The position numbers were made by a program, and so were the translations under genes. Positions 7,374 through 16,663 of a stretch of 64,000 bases of DNA are shown in pieces (the stretch's first letter is position 1; each line of letters opens with the position of its first letter). The notes under the pieces are model-generated. The model saw only the letters and a program-made list of their open reading frames with translations. It did no database searches and was not told where the DNA came from. The stretch lies in contig NZ_QOUX01000046.1 in NCBI RefSeq assembly GCF_004116265.1, positions 62,001 through 126,000 on the forward strand. The letters are read 5' to 3'. This DNA is from Anaerobacillus alkaliphilus. Lineage in GTDB: Bacteria > Bacillota > Bacilli > Bacillales > Anaerobacillaceae.

Positions 7374-8435
7374 ATGTATCAATTACTTAAAACGTTAACA
7401 GGGTTGCATGGTCCATGTGGGTTCGAACAACCTGTCACTACTTGGATTAGAGATACGTTAGAGAGTTTGGTTGATGAAGTACAAGTAGATCCACTTGGTA
7501 ATGTCATAGCCCGAAAAAAGGGAGATAAACCTGGACCAAAAATAATTATTACTGCTCATATGGATGAAGTAGGCTTTATCGTAAAAAAAATAGAAAACAA
7601 CGGCTTAATTCGGTTTGAAAAATTAGGTGGACATGATGATCGAATTTTGTTAGCTCAAAAAGTACAATTACGTACACGCTCTGGATTGTTAACCGGTGTT
7701 ATTGGAACTATGTCGGCTCATTTCGTGAAGTTTGATGACGCTACAAAAGTTCGAAATCATCGCCAAATGTACATAGACGTGGGTGCTAGCAGCAAAGAAG
7801 AAGCAGAAAAACTAGGAGTTGAAATAGGTAATCCGATTACGTGGGCCCCAGTAATGGAGTATTTAGGTAACGACTCTACTGGAAAAATTGTTGGAAAAGG
7901 GTTTGATGACCGCGCAGGTTGTGCTGTTACCATCCAAACATTACAATAAATAGATAATATTTCCTTTAGCGGTGAAATCATCGCCATCTTTACTGTTCAA
8001 GAAGAGGTTGGCCTCCGTGGTGCCAAAGTGGCTGCTGAAAGAGTAGAGGCAGATGTTGCGATCGCGATCGACACAACGGCTGTTAGTGATACACCTGAGG
8101 AAACGATGGATCAAACCTTATTCTTAGGGCAAGGTACTGGAATTAAAATTATTGATTTTAGTTTAATTGCTCACCCAGCAGTGAAAGAAACATTAGTAGA
8201 TCTGGCTAAAAAACATACAATTCCATTTCAGTTTGAAGTTTTCCCAGGTATTGGGACAGATGGCGGTGCAGTAAGTTTAGCAAACAAAGGTATACCTACT
8301 GGTGTTCTTTCGATTCCATCACGCTATGCCCACTCTCCTGTAGAGGTAATTGATTTGAAGGACTTAGAGGCAACTAAAAATTTATTAAAACAATTCATCT
8401 TATCGACAGAGAATTCTTCCTTTTCGTTTATCTAA
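7374..8435 (+). pseudogene. M42 family glutamyl/leucyl aminopeptidase gene interrupted by one in-frame TAA
   Basis: The reading frame from ATG 7374 (GAGGTG site) runs in one phase to 8435, equivalent to about 353 codons, the normal M42 length, but contains TAA at 7947-7949. Before it lie AHMDEVGF (zinc His) and KGFDDRAGC (bridging Asp). After it lie FTVQEEVGLRGA (catalytic Glu), AIDTTAVSDTPE, and PSRYAHSPVE (zinc His). All metal ligands are intact and no other lesion is visible. A CAA-to-TAA change is the simplest origin. It may be a young pseudogene, a sequencing error or a read-through case. Confidence 0.85.
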
Positions 8436-8578
8436 TAGGTTACTTCGCTAAGATGGTTGTTCTTCAAATTAAGCAGCATAGGCATTGCACTAAGTGAAAG
8501 TAAAGAATTTTATAATAAACGTAAATGGTCACATCGGAAACTTCCATGTGACCATTATGCATGATGGATATCAACTAT

Positions 8579-8731
8579 TTACTCTTTCATTCCATCTAGC
8601 CAATCTCTATAACAGTCCTTACATAATTGTTTTTCTACATGCTCTCCTTGACTGAGAAAATGAGCATGATAAGAAATGTTACTTACCATTTCAGCCTGGC
8701 AATAAAAGCATTGATTTTCTGATGACGTCAA
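8579..8731 (-). CDS. Small zinc-ribbon-like protein, about 50 residues
   Basis: A TTG start (8729-8731, or the adjoining TTG at 8732-8734) follows an AGAGGTG site. The 50-residue product contains CFYC near the start and CKDC near the end, a pattern fitting a small treble-clef or zinc-ribbon knuckle. No family is recognised. It lies between the M42 gene remnant and the ypwA-like gene and is read opposite to the former. The ribosome binding site and two CxxC pairs support coding; function is unknown. Confidence 0.6.
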   Translation of the reverse strand: MTSSENQCFYCQAEMVSNISYHAHFLSQGEHVEKQLCKDCYRDWLDGMKE

Positions 8732-8802
8732 CAATTCTCACCTCTTTCCTTATTACGTATTGTTTCCTAAAAAAGTTAAAAACCAAAATGTTTTACCAAA
8801 AT

Positions 8803-8838
8803 AAAAAACTCTTTATCCTGTTGGATAGAGAGTTTTTT
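8803..8838. terminator. Terminator of ypwA and the small CxxC gene region
   Basis: AAAAAACTCTTTATCC pairs with GGATAGAGAGTTTTTT around TGTT, with one internal mismatch; it ends the minus-strand ypwA transcript. Confidence 0.85.
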
Positions 8839-8865
8839 GATCAATCCTATCTTTTATAAAAAAAT

Positions 8866-10392
8866 TTATAGCTCATATACAGCCTTATATTTTTGTTCTA
8901 AATACTCAACTAAATATTTAGGATTTAAGCCTTCACCTGTAATGTCCTGAATGATCTCTAGTGGTTTTTTCATTTTTCCATATTGATGAACGTTTTGAAC
9001 AAGCCATTCCTTAATAGGCGTGAAATCTCCTGCTTCAAGTAATTCATCATAATTTGGAATTGCCTCGTTCATTTTGTTTTTGATTTGAGAAGCATAAATA
9101 TAACCTAAGGCATATGAAGGGAAGTAACCGAGCGCTCCTCCAGACCAGTGTACGTCTTGTAGTACACCTTCTCCGTCATGAGATGGTCGAATTCCTAAGT
9201 ACTCTTCCATTTTGTCATTCCAAATTTGCGGAAGGTCCTTTACTTCAATTTCTCCCGAAATCAATGCTTTTTCAATTTCATAACGTAAAATAATATGAAG
9301 AGAATACGTCATCTCATCAGCCTCAATACGGATTAACGAAGGTCCGGCTACATTAATTGCTTTGTAAAAATCATCTAGTGAAACATCATCAAATTGACCG
9401 TTTGAGTATTCTTTTAAGAGGCTATAGTTCTTTTTCCAAAAAGAATAATTTCGACCAACAAAGTTTTCACAGAAAAGGGATTGAGACTCGTGAATTCCCA
9501 TCGATGTTCCGTCACACAAAGGGGTACCGATTAACTCTTCAGCTATGTTTTGTTCATAAAGAGCATGCCCACACTCATGAATGGTTCCGAAGATGGCTGT
9601 TCTGAAATCTTTCTCATCGTATTTTGTTGTAATCCTTACATCATTACGATTAATCGTTGCAGCAAAAGGGTGCACAGTCGTATCTAAACGACCAGCTTGA
9701 AAATCATATTGTAGTTGCTTTAGGATATCTAATGAAAAAGCGTTCTGCTTTTCTTTCGAGAAATGTTCAAATAAAAAGTCAGTTTTTGGTTGAGTTGGTG
9801 CTTCTGTTACAGCTTTCACTAGAGGAACTAATTTTTCTCTAAGCTCTCCAAAAACGCGATCAAGAACGTCAACTGTCACTCCTGGCTCATAATCATCTAA
9901 CAAGGCATTGTATGGGTGACCTTCATAACCAATACGTTCTACATATTTACGTAAGTAGTCAACAATTTTCTCTAAGTACGGAGAAAAACCAACGAAGTCC
10001 GCATTTTCTTTTGCTTCTTCCCAAGCAGATTCTGCCTTTGATGTTAAGATGACAAATTCTTTATATTCATCTGCAGGTATTTTTTTGTTTTTATCATATT
10101 CCTTCTTCGTTACTTCTACCATCTTTTTTGTAATATCAGAAAGTTCTCCTTGCACTTCAGGTGCTGACAACGCTTCTAAATAGCCACCCATTTCCTCGGA
10201 TACACTCATATTAAACACTTCAGATGATAATGTACCAATCGTTTCTGAACGCTGTTCAACACCTTTTTTTGGTGCTCCTGTTCGTAAATCCCAAAACATA
10301 AGAGAAATTGCTTCGCCGTAGCTAGACATTTTTTTCACTAAGCTTAGAAATGATTGTTCAATCTCTTTAATATTTTCTTGCATAAATGACAC
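8866..10392 (-). CDS. ypwA: M32 family metallocarboxypeptidase (thermostable carboxypeptidase Taq type)
   Basis: The 508-residue protein has the M32 zinc motif HECGH (near residue 270, TIHECGHALYE) and the downstream Glu-containing MGIHESQSLFCENFVGR that supplies the third zinc ligand. M32 enzymes remove C-terminal residues from peptides in the cytosol and have broad specificity. Length matches Bacillus YpwA (about 500). The ATG lies behind GAAGGGAG. In B. subtilis the same gene neighbours ypvA; here yneR-like and moaA genes have come between. A promoter is expected in 10393-10490. Confidence 0.92.
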   Translation of the reverse strand: MSFMQENIKEIEQSFLSLVKKMSSYGEAISLMFWDLRTGAPKKGVEQRSETIGTLSSEVFNMSVSEEMGGYLEALSAPEVQGELSDITKKMVEVTKKEYDKNKKIPADEYKEFVILTSKAESAWEEAKENADFVGFSPYLEKIVDYLRKYVERIGYEGHPYNALLDDYEPGVTVDVLDRVFGELREKLVPLVKAVTEAPTQPKTDFLFEHFSKEKQNAFSLDILKQLQYDFQAGRLDTTVHPFAATINRNDVRITTKYDEKDFRTAIFGTIHECGHALYEQNIAEELIGTPLCDGTSMGIHESQSLFCENFVGRNYSFWKKNYSLLKEYSNGQFDDVSLDDFYKAINVAGPSLIRIEADEMTYSLHIILRYEIEKALISGEIEVKDLPQIWNDKMEEYLGIRPSHDGEGVLQDVHWSGGALGYFPSYALGYIYASQIKNKMNEAIPNYDELLEAGDFTPIKEWLVQNVHQYGKMKKPLEIIQDITGEGLNPKYLVEYLEQKYKAVYEL

Positions 10393-10496
10393 TCCCTTCT
10401 TTTCTCAAACTAACATATTCTTCATATGTATCTTTCTTTCCTTCTTAACGAGATTATTTTTTACTAAATGAAGCGATATCATTAACCCTTTTATTT

Positions 10497-10658
10497 GGCT
10501 GTTTTCGCAAAGTTTGTTGCTTTAAAAATACTAAGAATTCACAACTAATTTAGTTAGTATTGCTCTTTTCTTACCTAATTTATTGGCTGATATCTTCAAT
10601 CTAGAGTATTTTTTCCGATTATTTTAGGGTAAAAAAGCAAATATTTACGAAAAGAACC
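10497..10658 (+). mobile_element. MITE, copy 2 (162 bp, 8-bp target duplication)
   Basis: It starts GGCTGTTTTCGCAAA and ends TTTACGAAAAGAACC, with the direct repeat TTTTATTT at 10489-10496 and 10659-10666. Internal sequence matches copy 1 closely, including the segment AAGAATTCACAACTAA, but with small indels and substitutions. It occupies most of the 333-bp gap between ypwA and the HesB-like gene; the remainder holds their promoters. Confidence 0.9.
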
Positions 10659-10665
10659 TTTTATT

Positions 10666-10693
10666 TTGAGTTTCCTAACGGTTATGGTATAAA
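10666..10693 (+). promoter_or_regulatory. Promoter of the HesB-like gene, abutting the MITE duplication
   Basis: TTGAGT (10666-10671) and TATAAA (10688-10693) are 16 bases apart. The first base of the -35 box is the last base of the right target duplication of MITE copy 2. Confidence 0.55.
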
Positions 10694-10725
10694 CATAGTA
10701 TTAAGAACGCAAAGGGGTTTTACAA

Positions 10726-11031
10726 ATGGAATTTATAATTAGCGAAAAGGCTGCAAATTTATATAAACAAGAAATGGGCTTACAGAAAGGAGACTCTTTA
10801 CGTTTGTACGTCCGTGTCGGTGGGTGTGGTTCAGGTGGTTTTTCAGTAGGAGTCACAAAGGATCAGCCATCACCTAAAGCTTTTGCGAGAACAGTAGACA
10901 GTATAAAATTCTTTGTTGAGGAAGAAGATTTTTGGTATTTAGATGGTATGACGATCGACTTTGATTTAGATCTAAACTTCCTAACGTTTGAAAATCCAAA
11001 TATTAAAGATACTGATAACCCAAATTCATAA
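10726..11031 (+). CDS. HesB/IscA-like protein, YneR type
   Basis: A 101-residue protein with the HesB fold pattern: FIISEKAANLYKQE, RLYVRVGGCGSGGFSVGV and the FLTFENPN C-terminal strand. True A-type Fe-S carriers have a C-terminal CxC; here only the single cysteine in GGCGSGG remains, as in Bacillus YneR, so classical cluster transfer is doubtful. ATG behind AAAGGGG. It is convergent with moaA, a radical SAM Fe-S enzyme, but no functional link can be shown. Confidence 0.8.
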   Translation: MEFIISEKAANLYKQEMGLQKGDSLRLYVRVGGCGSGGFSVGVTKDQPSPKAFARTVDSIKFFVEEEDFWYLDGMTIDFDLDLNFLTFENPNIKDTDNPNS

Positions 11032-11040
11032 CCTATACAA

Positions 11041-11072
11041 AAAAACACAAGGACACCTTCCTTGTGTTTTTT
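11041..11072. terminator. Shared terminator of the HesB-like gene and moaA
   Basis: AAAAACACAAGG pairs perfectly with CCTTGTGTTTTT around a 7-base loop; T runs follow on both strands. Confidence 0.9.
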
Positions 11073-11074
11073 CT

Positions 11075-12097
11075 TTAACCACCAATGTGGGACATTTCAA
11101 TCTTACGAATTTGTTTTTTGTCTGTATGATTAAGACGCTCTTCTGAATATCGGTCATGTCTTCCACTCCAAATAGCATCCATACGATCCATAACTTCCTC
11201 ATCACTTGCACCTGAACGTAAAAGATCTCTAAGATCATGACCTTCAGAAGCAAACAAACAGGTAACAAGTTTTCCATCTGCACTTAACCTTGCTCTTGAA
11301 CAAGTAGAACAGAATGCATCTGTGACAGAAGAAATAATACCAATTTCATTCTCGTTATCTTTAAAGCGAAATCTAGTAGCCACCTCACCCGTATAGTTAG
11401 GTTTCACTGGTTCAATTGGTATTTCTTTATTAATTCGGTCAAAAATTTCCTTTTTCGAAACTACTTGATCTAATTTCCAACCATTTGAATTTCCAACATC
11501 CATAAACTCAATAAAACGAAGAATGATGTTCGTATCTTTAAAATGACGGACCATTGGGATGATATCTTCATCATTCATCCCCCGTTGGACAACCATATTA
11601 AGTTTCACACCTAGACCCACAGCTTGAGCCGCTTCAATACCAGCAAACACTTGGTCTACACCAATATTTCTACCATTTATTTTACGAAAACGCTCATCAT
11701 CTAAGCTATCCAAGCTAATCGTCACCCGGTTTAGACCTGCTTGTTTTAGGTCTTTTGCATGCTTGGCCAAAAGTGAGCCGTTCGTAGTCATGGCAATATC
11801 ATTAATTCCCTTCACTTCAGAGAGCATTTCTATTAAACGAGTCAAATCTTTTCGTACAAGTGGTTCACCACCTGTAATACGTAATTTTTTTATACCTGCA
11901 GCTTCTACAAATAAAGTAGCTAACCTGGTAATCTCTTCAAAGGTTAACACTTCGTTTCTTGGTAGAAACATAAAATCTTTATCAAATATTTCTGCTGGCA
12001 TACAATAGCTGCAACGAAAATTACAACGATCTGTAACGGATATTCTCAAATCACGAAGCGGGCGTCCTAATTTATCAAGTAAACGCTTTTTTTCCAT
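11075..12097 (-). CDS. moaA: GTP 3',8-cyclase MoaA
   Basis: The 340-residue radical SAM enzyme has the cluster motif C25-NFR-C29-SY-C32, the SAM-binding [11 protein letters not shown], a second cluster motif [18 protein letters not shown] near residues 270-290, and the C-terminal GG dipeptide (SHIGG) required in MoaA. It converts GTP to the cyclic intermediate that MoaC turns into cPMP in molybdenum cofactor synthesis. Start ATG behind AAGGGGGA. No other moa genes are nearby, so it stands alone, as in some bacilli. An imperfect hairpin in its leader (about 12152-12186) has no T run. Confidence 0.95.
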   Translation of the reverse strand: MEKKRLLDKLGRPLRDLRISVTDRCNFRCSYCMPAEIFDKDFMFLPRNEVLTFEEITRLATLFVEAAGIKKLRITGGEPLVRKDLTRLIEMLSEVKGINDIAMTTNGSLLAKHAKDLKQAGLNRVTISLDSLDDERFRKINGRNIGVDQVFAGIEAAQAVGLGVKLNMVVQRGMNDEDIIPMVRHFKDTNIILRFIEFMDVGNSNGWKLDQVVSKKEIFDRINKEIPIEPVKPNYTGEVATRFRFKDNENEIGIISSVTDAFCSTCSRARLSADGKLVTCLFASEGHDLRDLLRSGASDEEVMDRMDAIWSGRHDRYSEERLNHTDKKQIRKIEMSHIGG

Positions 12098-12254
12098 TTG
12101 AATTATTCCCCCTTTTCCTTCGTAATACTTTTCTCTATATACTGGTAAGAAATGCCACTACTCTATTTCCCCATAGAATAGTAGCATATAGTTAATAGTC
12201 CAATTATATCACACAGGGGGGCTTTTGTAACTAAAGGTGTACCTGTTATTTCAA

Positions 12255-14198
12255 TCATCTATTAGAAATATCAACCTCTGCAGGAAGAATGGATCTTACC
12301 TCTTCAAAGAGCTGTTCATTCTTACTCAGTTGTTCGTCAACAATCGCGATAATCCCTCGATCACTACTTGTTCTAATTAATCTCCCAATCCCTTGTCTCA
12401 ATCTAAGGAGCATGTATGGTAAATCAACTTCTTGATATGGATCATGAGCATTTTTCCTTTTCCCATTAAAGACAGGGTCGTTCGGAGGAAAAGGTAATGA
12501 CCAAATAATAACACTAGATAGCGATGGTCCTGGGATATCTAACCCCTCCCATAAATGGATGGCACATAAGCAAGTTTGCTCTTCATGTTGGAAGGTATGA
12601 ACAATGCTGCTTAGTTCTTGATCGCCTTCAAATAAGAATTTATACCCAGCTAATTCGTTGTTTGTCTTAGATAAATGTCTAAAGGTCTCGAGTTCATCTT
12701 CGTTGTTAAATAACAAAAGCGACCTACCTTCAGTTTCTTTTAAAACCTCAATAACAGTTTGCAGCTTTTCTTTCTCAGAATCTCTTGGTATTAGAACCCT
12801 CATATTATCTTTGTAATTAAAAGGTGACTGAACAGTAAACGAAAGATAATTTTTAATTCCTAGGCTTCCAGAAATATAGCCAAAGTCATTGTTAGTTGAT
12901 AAGGTAGCTGATGAAAAAATAATAGGTAGTTTCTTTGAAAAGACTTTTTCTTGCAGAACATCTTCTACAAGATTAGGCATAATCACAAGTGTCGTTACAC
13001 CTTCAACTTTTGTTACCCATGTAATCACATTACTTTTTTCAGCTAAGAGTGACAAGGAGTATTGTAGCATTTCTAAGTGCTCCTCAACGATCTTCAGTTG
13101 GTAATCCTCAATCGTATACAATTCACTTTCAAAGACTAGGGCATCTTCAAGAGCTGATAGTAACTTTTTAAACTGCTTAATTTCTGAAATGAGTTGTGGT
13201 GAAATTTGTAACTCTCTCCGTAGAGAGCCTTTCACCTCTGTCGTTCCTTTTTCAATTTCTTGAAACATATAAAGGCTATGTGAAATGATCTCATCCACTA
13301 AGACAGCAGCTTCCTCACGAACGTCATTGGCAAGTAATCTTTCCAAAATCTCTTCTAACAAATCATGACGAACATGATATGCCAATGCCTTTTGTGCAGC
13401 AAATTCTAATAAGTGGCCTTCATCAAAAATAATACTACTAGCTTCTGGCAAAAACGGTAATTGTCCTTTACGCTTTCTAGACTCCTCTGTCCAAATATGC
13501 TCCATATAAAAGTCCTGTGAACAGATAATTAAATCCCCTGCTTTTCTGTAATGCTCCCTAGTTAGAGTCATTCCACAGCGGTGTCGCTTTTCACAAACAG
13601 AACAGTCTTGAAAAGCATCCCAATTCATTTTTCTCCATGTCTCATTATTTAGATCTGGATAGGTTTTTCGATCGCCGTAGAAATGGAACTGTTGCATTGG
13701 CGCATTATTGTATACGAAAGCTGGTATCGTCTCAGAAACATCTTCATAAACTTCCGTATGGTCTTCGTCTTCACGTAATTTCTCTAATTTTTGGACACAT
13801 AAGTATTGCTCCTGAGCTTTCGCTAACCTTACATCAATATTTAAATTTAATACTTTTGATAATTTAGCAATGTCACCTTCAGGTTTAACAAGCTGTTCAA
13901 TTAGTGCCTCATCAGCACAGGCAATAATTGCAGGCTTACCAATGTACCGTGCATAACAAATTGCGTATAAAAGATATGCAATCGTCTTACCAGTCCCTAC
14001 TCCTGCTTCGGCAAATATGACTTTCTTTTCTGCAAATGCCCGTTCAAGTTGAAACGCCATAAAAATTTGTTCATCACGAATTTCAAATCCTGCTTCAGGC
14101 AGAATATCGTAAAAAACATCGCCTACCCAATCTCCGAGCTGGCTGATAAAAGATTTTGTCCGATCATATGTAAAAGGTAACTTCTCAAACGATTGCAT
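12255..14198 (-). CDS. ypvA: DinG-like ATP-dependent DNA helicase YpvA
   Basis: A 647-residue XPD/DinG superfamily-2 helicase. Walker A is EAGVGTGKT (about residues 64-72), the DEAH-type Walker B is FDEGH, and four cysteines (CSVC, RC and IIC between residues about 195 and 228) fit the Fe-S domain of DinG/XPD. C-terminal motifs include the helicase arginine motif VI in LRLRQGIGRLIRTSSDRG. Such enzymes unwind DNA 5' to 3' in repair. Length fits Bacillus YpvA (about 640). The ATG is preceded by AGGGGGAAG. Confidence 0.92.
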   Translation of the reverse strand: MQSFEKLPFTYDRTKSFISQLGDWVGDVFYDILPEAGFEIRDEQIFMAFQLERAFAEKKVIFAEAGVGTGKTIAYLLYAICYARYIGKPAIIACADEALIEQLVKPEGDIAKLSKVLNLNIDVRLAKAQEQYLCVQKLEKLREDEDHTEVYEDVSETIPAFVYNNAPMQQFHFYGDRKTYPDLNNETWRKMNWDAFQDCSVCEKRHRCGMTLTREHYRKAGDLIICSQDFYMEHIWTEESRKRKGQLPFLPEASSIIFDEGHLLEFAAQKALAYHVRHDLLEEILERLLANDVREEAAVLVDEIISHSLYMFQEIEKGTTEVKGSLRRELQISPQLISEIKQFKKLLSALEDALVFESELYTIEDYQLKIVEEHLEMLQYSLSLLAEKSNVITWVTKVEGVTTLVIMPNLVEDVLQEKVFSKKLPIIFSSATLSTNNDFGYISGSLGIKNYLSFTVQSPFNYKDNMRVLIPRDSEKEKLQTVIEVLKETEGRSLLLFNNEDELETFRHLSKTNNELAGYKFLFEGDQELSSIVHTFQHEEQTCLCAIHLWEGLDIPGPSLSSVIIWSLPFPPNDPVFNGKRKNAHDPYQEVDLPYMLLRLRQGIGRLIRTSSDRGIIAIVDEQLSKNEQLFEEVRSILPAEVDISNR

Positions 14199-14337
14199 AA
14201 CTTCCCCCTGAAATAAATGTAAAATAGTAAATGTAGAACAATCCCGAGTTTACTAAACGTTCGTGACTACATTATTTCCTAACATTCAATAATATGATTA
14301 AAATCTTGATTTTGTCAATTAAAATGGATAAAGAAAG

Positions 14338-14364
14338 AAGGTGTGCCTTCTCAGACACACCCTT
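14338..14364 (-). terminator. Terminator of the DUF2564-like gene
   Basis: AAGGGTGTG on the transcript pairs with CACACCTT, followed by CTTTCTTT. Confidence 0.65.
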
Positions 14365-14374
14365 TTAGATATTT

Positions 14375-14623
14375 TTACTCTTTTGCTTCAGTTAGCTGGT
14401 GGTCTAATCTTTCAATTAGCTCAGAAGAAAATTCAAAGAACTCTTCATCAACCCCTGTTGCGTGCGAGAGCGCATCTGCGTATTGCTTCTTAGCTTGAGA
14501 GAGAGCATCAGTTGCAGACTTAAGTTGATCTTCATCCATACTCATCGTCGCTTGACCTACCATTCTTTGTGCAGCTTTTATAGCCATTTCTACTTGGCGA
14601 ATATCGTTAAACGGTTCAGACAT
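14375..14623 (-). CDS. Small helical protein, DUF2564-like
   Basis: The 82-residue protein starting MSEPFNDIRQVEMAIKAAQ is rich in Ala, Gln and Glu, and predicted all-helical. The QVEMAIKAAQRMVGQATMSMD segment resembles DUF2564 proteins of Bacillus (unknown function), recalled from memory. ATG at 14621-14623 behind AAAGGTGGG; the longer frame to 14665 has no site. It lies between ypvA and the oligoendopeptidase gene. Confidence 0.7.
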   Translation of the reverse strand: MSEPFNDIRQVEMAIKAAQRMVGQATMSMDEDQLKSATDALSQAKKQYADALSHATGVDEEFFEFSSELIERLDHQLTEAKE

Positions 14624-14687
14624 CGTACATCCCACCTTTACATTTTTCCCTGATAGGATGCACAAATTACAACGGTTTTATGCAAGA

Positions 14688-16466
14688 TTACTTTTCAGTT
14701 AATTTTAAGAATTCATCCACATCAGCTGCAGCTAGATCTACTGCCTCTTGCCAGAACTCTGGTTTAGTTAAGTCAACATGTAAATGCTTCATTGCTAAAT
14801 CTTCTACGCGCATTCTTCCTGTATCACGGAGTAGGTTAATGTACTTTTCCTCAAATCCTTCTCCCTCTTTAAGGGCAAGCGCATAAATCCCCATGCTAAA
14901 TAGGTAACCAAACGTATACGGGAAGTTATAAAAAGGAACTCCTGTGATATAAAAATGTAATTTAGATGCCCAGAAGTGAGGATGATACTCACCTAAGGAA
15001 TTGTTAAAGGCCTCTTTTTGGGCTTCTTCCATTAGATCGTTTAAGCGCGTTACACTGACTAAACCATTTTTACGCTCTTCATAAAATCTTGTTTCAAATA
15101 GGAACCGTGAATGGATGTTCATAAAAAATGCTACACTACGGCTAATTTTATCTTCTAATAATGTTAAATGTTCTTCTTTCGTTGTCGCATTTTTAACTGT
15201 AGCATCGGCAACAACCATCTCTGCAAAAGTAGAAGCTGTTTCAGCGACATTCATCGCATAGCCTTGTGCTAGATATGGAAGATCATTCATCACGTGCTGG
15301 TGGAACGCATGCCCTAATTCGTGAGCTAGCGTAGAGACATTAGATGCAGTACCAGCATATGTCATGAAGATACGTGATTCCTTGCTTAACGGGAAGCTAG
15401 TACAGAAACCACCGGGACGTTTTCCAGCGCGGCTTTCTGCTTCAATCCAACTTTTCGCAAACGCTTCTTTTGTGAATTCAGCCATTTTAGGTGTTAGTTG
15501 TTCGAACTGATTTACAATGATGTCAGCGGCTTCGTCATAACTTACTTCAGGAACATCTTTTGAGAGCGGTGCAAACACATCGTGCCAGCTTAGCTTTTCT
15601 ATTCCAAGTAACTCTGCTTTTCTATCCAAGAACTGAACAAATTTAGGCTTGTTTTCAGTGATTGTATTCCACATGGCATCTAGCGTTTCTTGGGTCATTC
15701 TGTTTATTTCAAGTGGCTCTTTTAATACTTGCTCCCAGCCTCTTTCACCATAAACCTGTAAACGATAGCCAGCTAAATGATTTAATGCATCTGAGCAAAG
15801 ATCAGCTTCGTTCGCCCAAGCTTCTTCCCATTTTTGAGAAACGTGCTCACGAAGTTCACGATTCCCACTACTCATCTTATTTGCCGCTTGCCCAACCGAA
15901 AGCTCTTCCACCTTGCCATCTTCTTCTACAGCAATTTTCATACGACCAACAATCGTATCATACAGTTGACCCCAAGCGTGGTAGCCATCAACTGCTAATT
16001 TTTGAATTAATGTTTCTTCACGTGGTGACAACTTCTCTTTCGCTCGTAAACGTCTTTCTAAAAGAGGATGTGTTACCTCCGTAAATACATCTTGCGCAAT
16101 AAATGTTGCCCACTGTTCTTCAGGCATATTTAATAGTTGATCATCAATATTTGTTAAAATAGCTTCAAGAATAGTCCTAGTTTGACTTACAGTTCCTAAA
16201 AGCTGTTTAGCTTTGGCATCCTTGACATTTTGTGCACTTAAGCAACTTAAAAACGCACCTGCTTGTCTAGAACGCTTTGCTAATTCTTGCACCTCTAAAA
16301 TCCAAGTTGTTACTTCTTCTACCGAAGCTTCATTTCCATGTATTTGATCATGAAGCTGCTTTAAATCTTTCTCCATCGTTTCTAAAAAAGCTTGGAATTC
16401 AGATGATTCACTACCGCCTGGGAAAATTGAGTCTAAATCCCACACTTGACTTAATTTCGTTGCCAT
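14688..16466 (-). CDS. M3 family oligoendopeptidase (PepF-related)
   Basis: The 592-residue protein has the M3 zinc site HELGH (TLAHELGHAFHQHVM, residue about 385) with the downstream ETASTFAEMVV supplying the third ligand. M3B peptidases cleave short peptides in the cytosol. The length and N-terminus (SQVWDLDSIFPGGSES) fit the clade of Bacillus oligoendopeptidases distinct from classical PepF (about 600). ATG at 16464-16466 follows AGGGGTG. The gene stands alone downstream of ypsC in the opposite sense of none of its neighbours. Confidence 0.92.
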   Translation of the reverse strand: MATKLSQVWDLDSIFPGGSESSEFQAFLETMEKDLKQLHDQIHGNEASVEEVTTWILEVQELAKRSRQAGAFLSCLSAQNVKDAKAKQLLGTVSQTRTILEAILTNIDDQLLNMPEEQWATFIAQDVFTEVTHPLLERRLRAKEKLSPREETLIQKLAVDGYHAWGQLYDTIVGRMKIAVEEDGKVEELSVGQAANKMSSGNRELREHVSQKWEEAWANEADLCSDALNHLAGYRLQVYGERGWEQVLKEPLEINRMTQETLDAMWNTITENKPKFVQFLDRKAELLGIEKLSWHDVFAPLSKDVPEVSYDEAADIIVNQFEQLTPKMAEFTKEAFAKSWIEAESRAGKRPGGFCTSFPLSKESRIFMTYAGTASNVSTLAHELGHAFHQHVMNDLPYLAQGYAMNVAETASTFAEMVVADATVKNATTKEEHLTLLEDKISRSVAFFMNIHSRFLFETRFYEERKNGLVSVTRLNDLMEEAQKEAFNNSLGEYHPHFWASKLHFYITGVPFYNFPYTFGYLFSMGIYALALKEGEGFEEKYINLLRDTGRMRVEDLAMKHLHVDLTKPEFWQEAVDLAAADVDEFLKLTEK

Positions 16467-16561
16467 ATGTAACACCCCTATTCGAATATTTGTATGTATA
16501 CAATCATAATTGTAACAAATAATCAGAAATCATGAAAGTTTAGACCCCCGAAACTTCTTAT

Positions 16562-16589
16562 AAAAAAATGCAGAATGAACAAATCTGCA
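16562..16589 (-). terminator. Terminator of ypsC
   Basis: TGCAGA pairs with TCTGCA around a 9-base loop and is followed by a T7 run on the minus strand. Confidence 0.75.
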
Positions 16590-16663
16590 GCAACCCACCA
16601 CACCATTGTCCATTCCACATTCTTAATTCCACACATTCTTCAATCATAATTCTACATTCTACA

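Noticed and set aside
8524-8556. Hairpin AATGGTCACAT/ATGTGACCATT as a terminator
   Set aside because: The stem is good but there is no T run on either strand, so termination cannot be claimed.
12152-12186. Imperfect hairpin before moaA as a molybdenum cofactor riboswitch
   Set aside because: Only one short stem is visible; the conserved multi-helix layout of that riboswitch is not present.
15662-16084. 140-residue ORF on the plus strand
   Set aside because: It is the antisense shadow of the M3 oligoendopeptidase gene and lacks translation signals.
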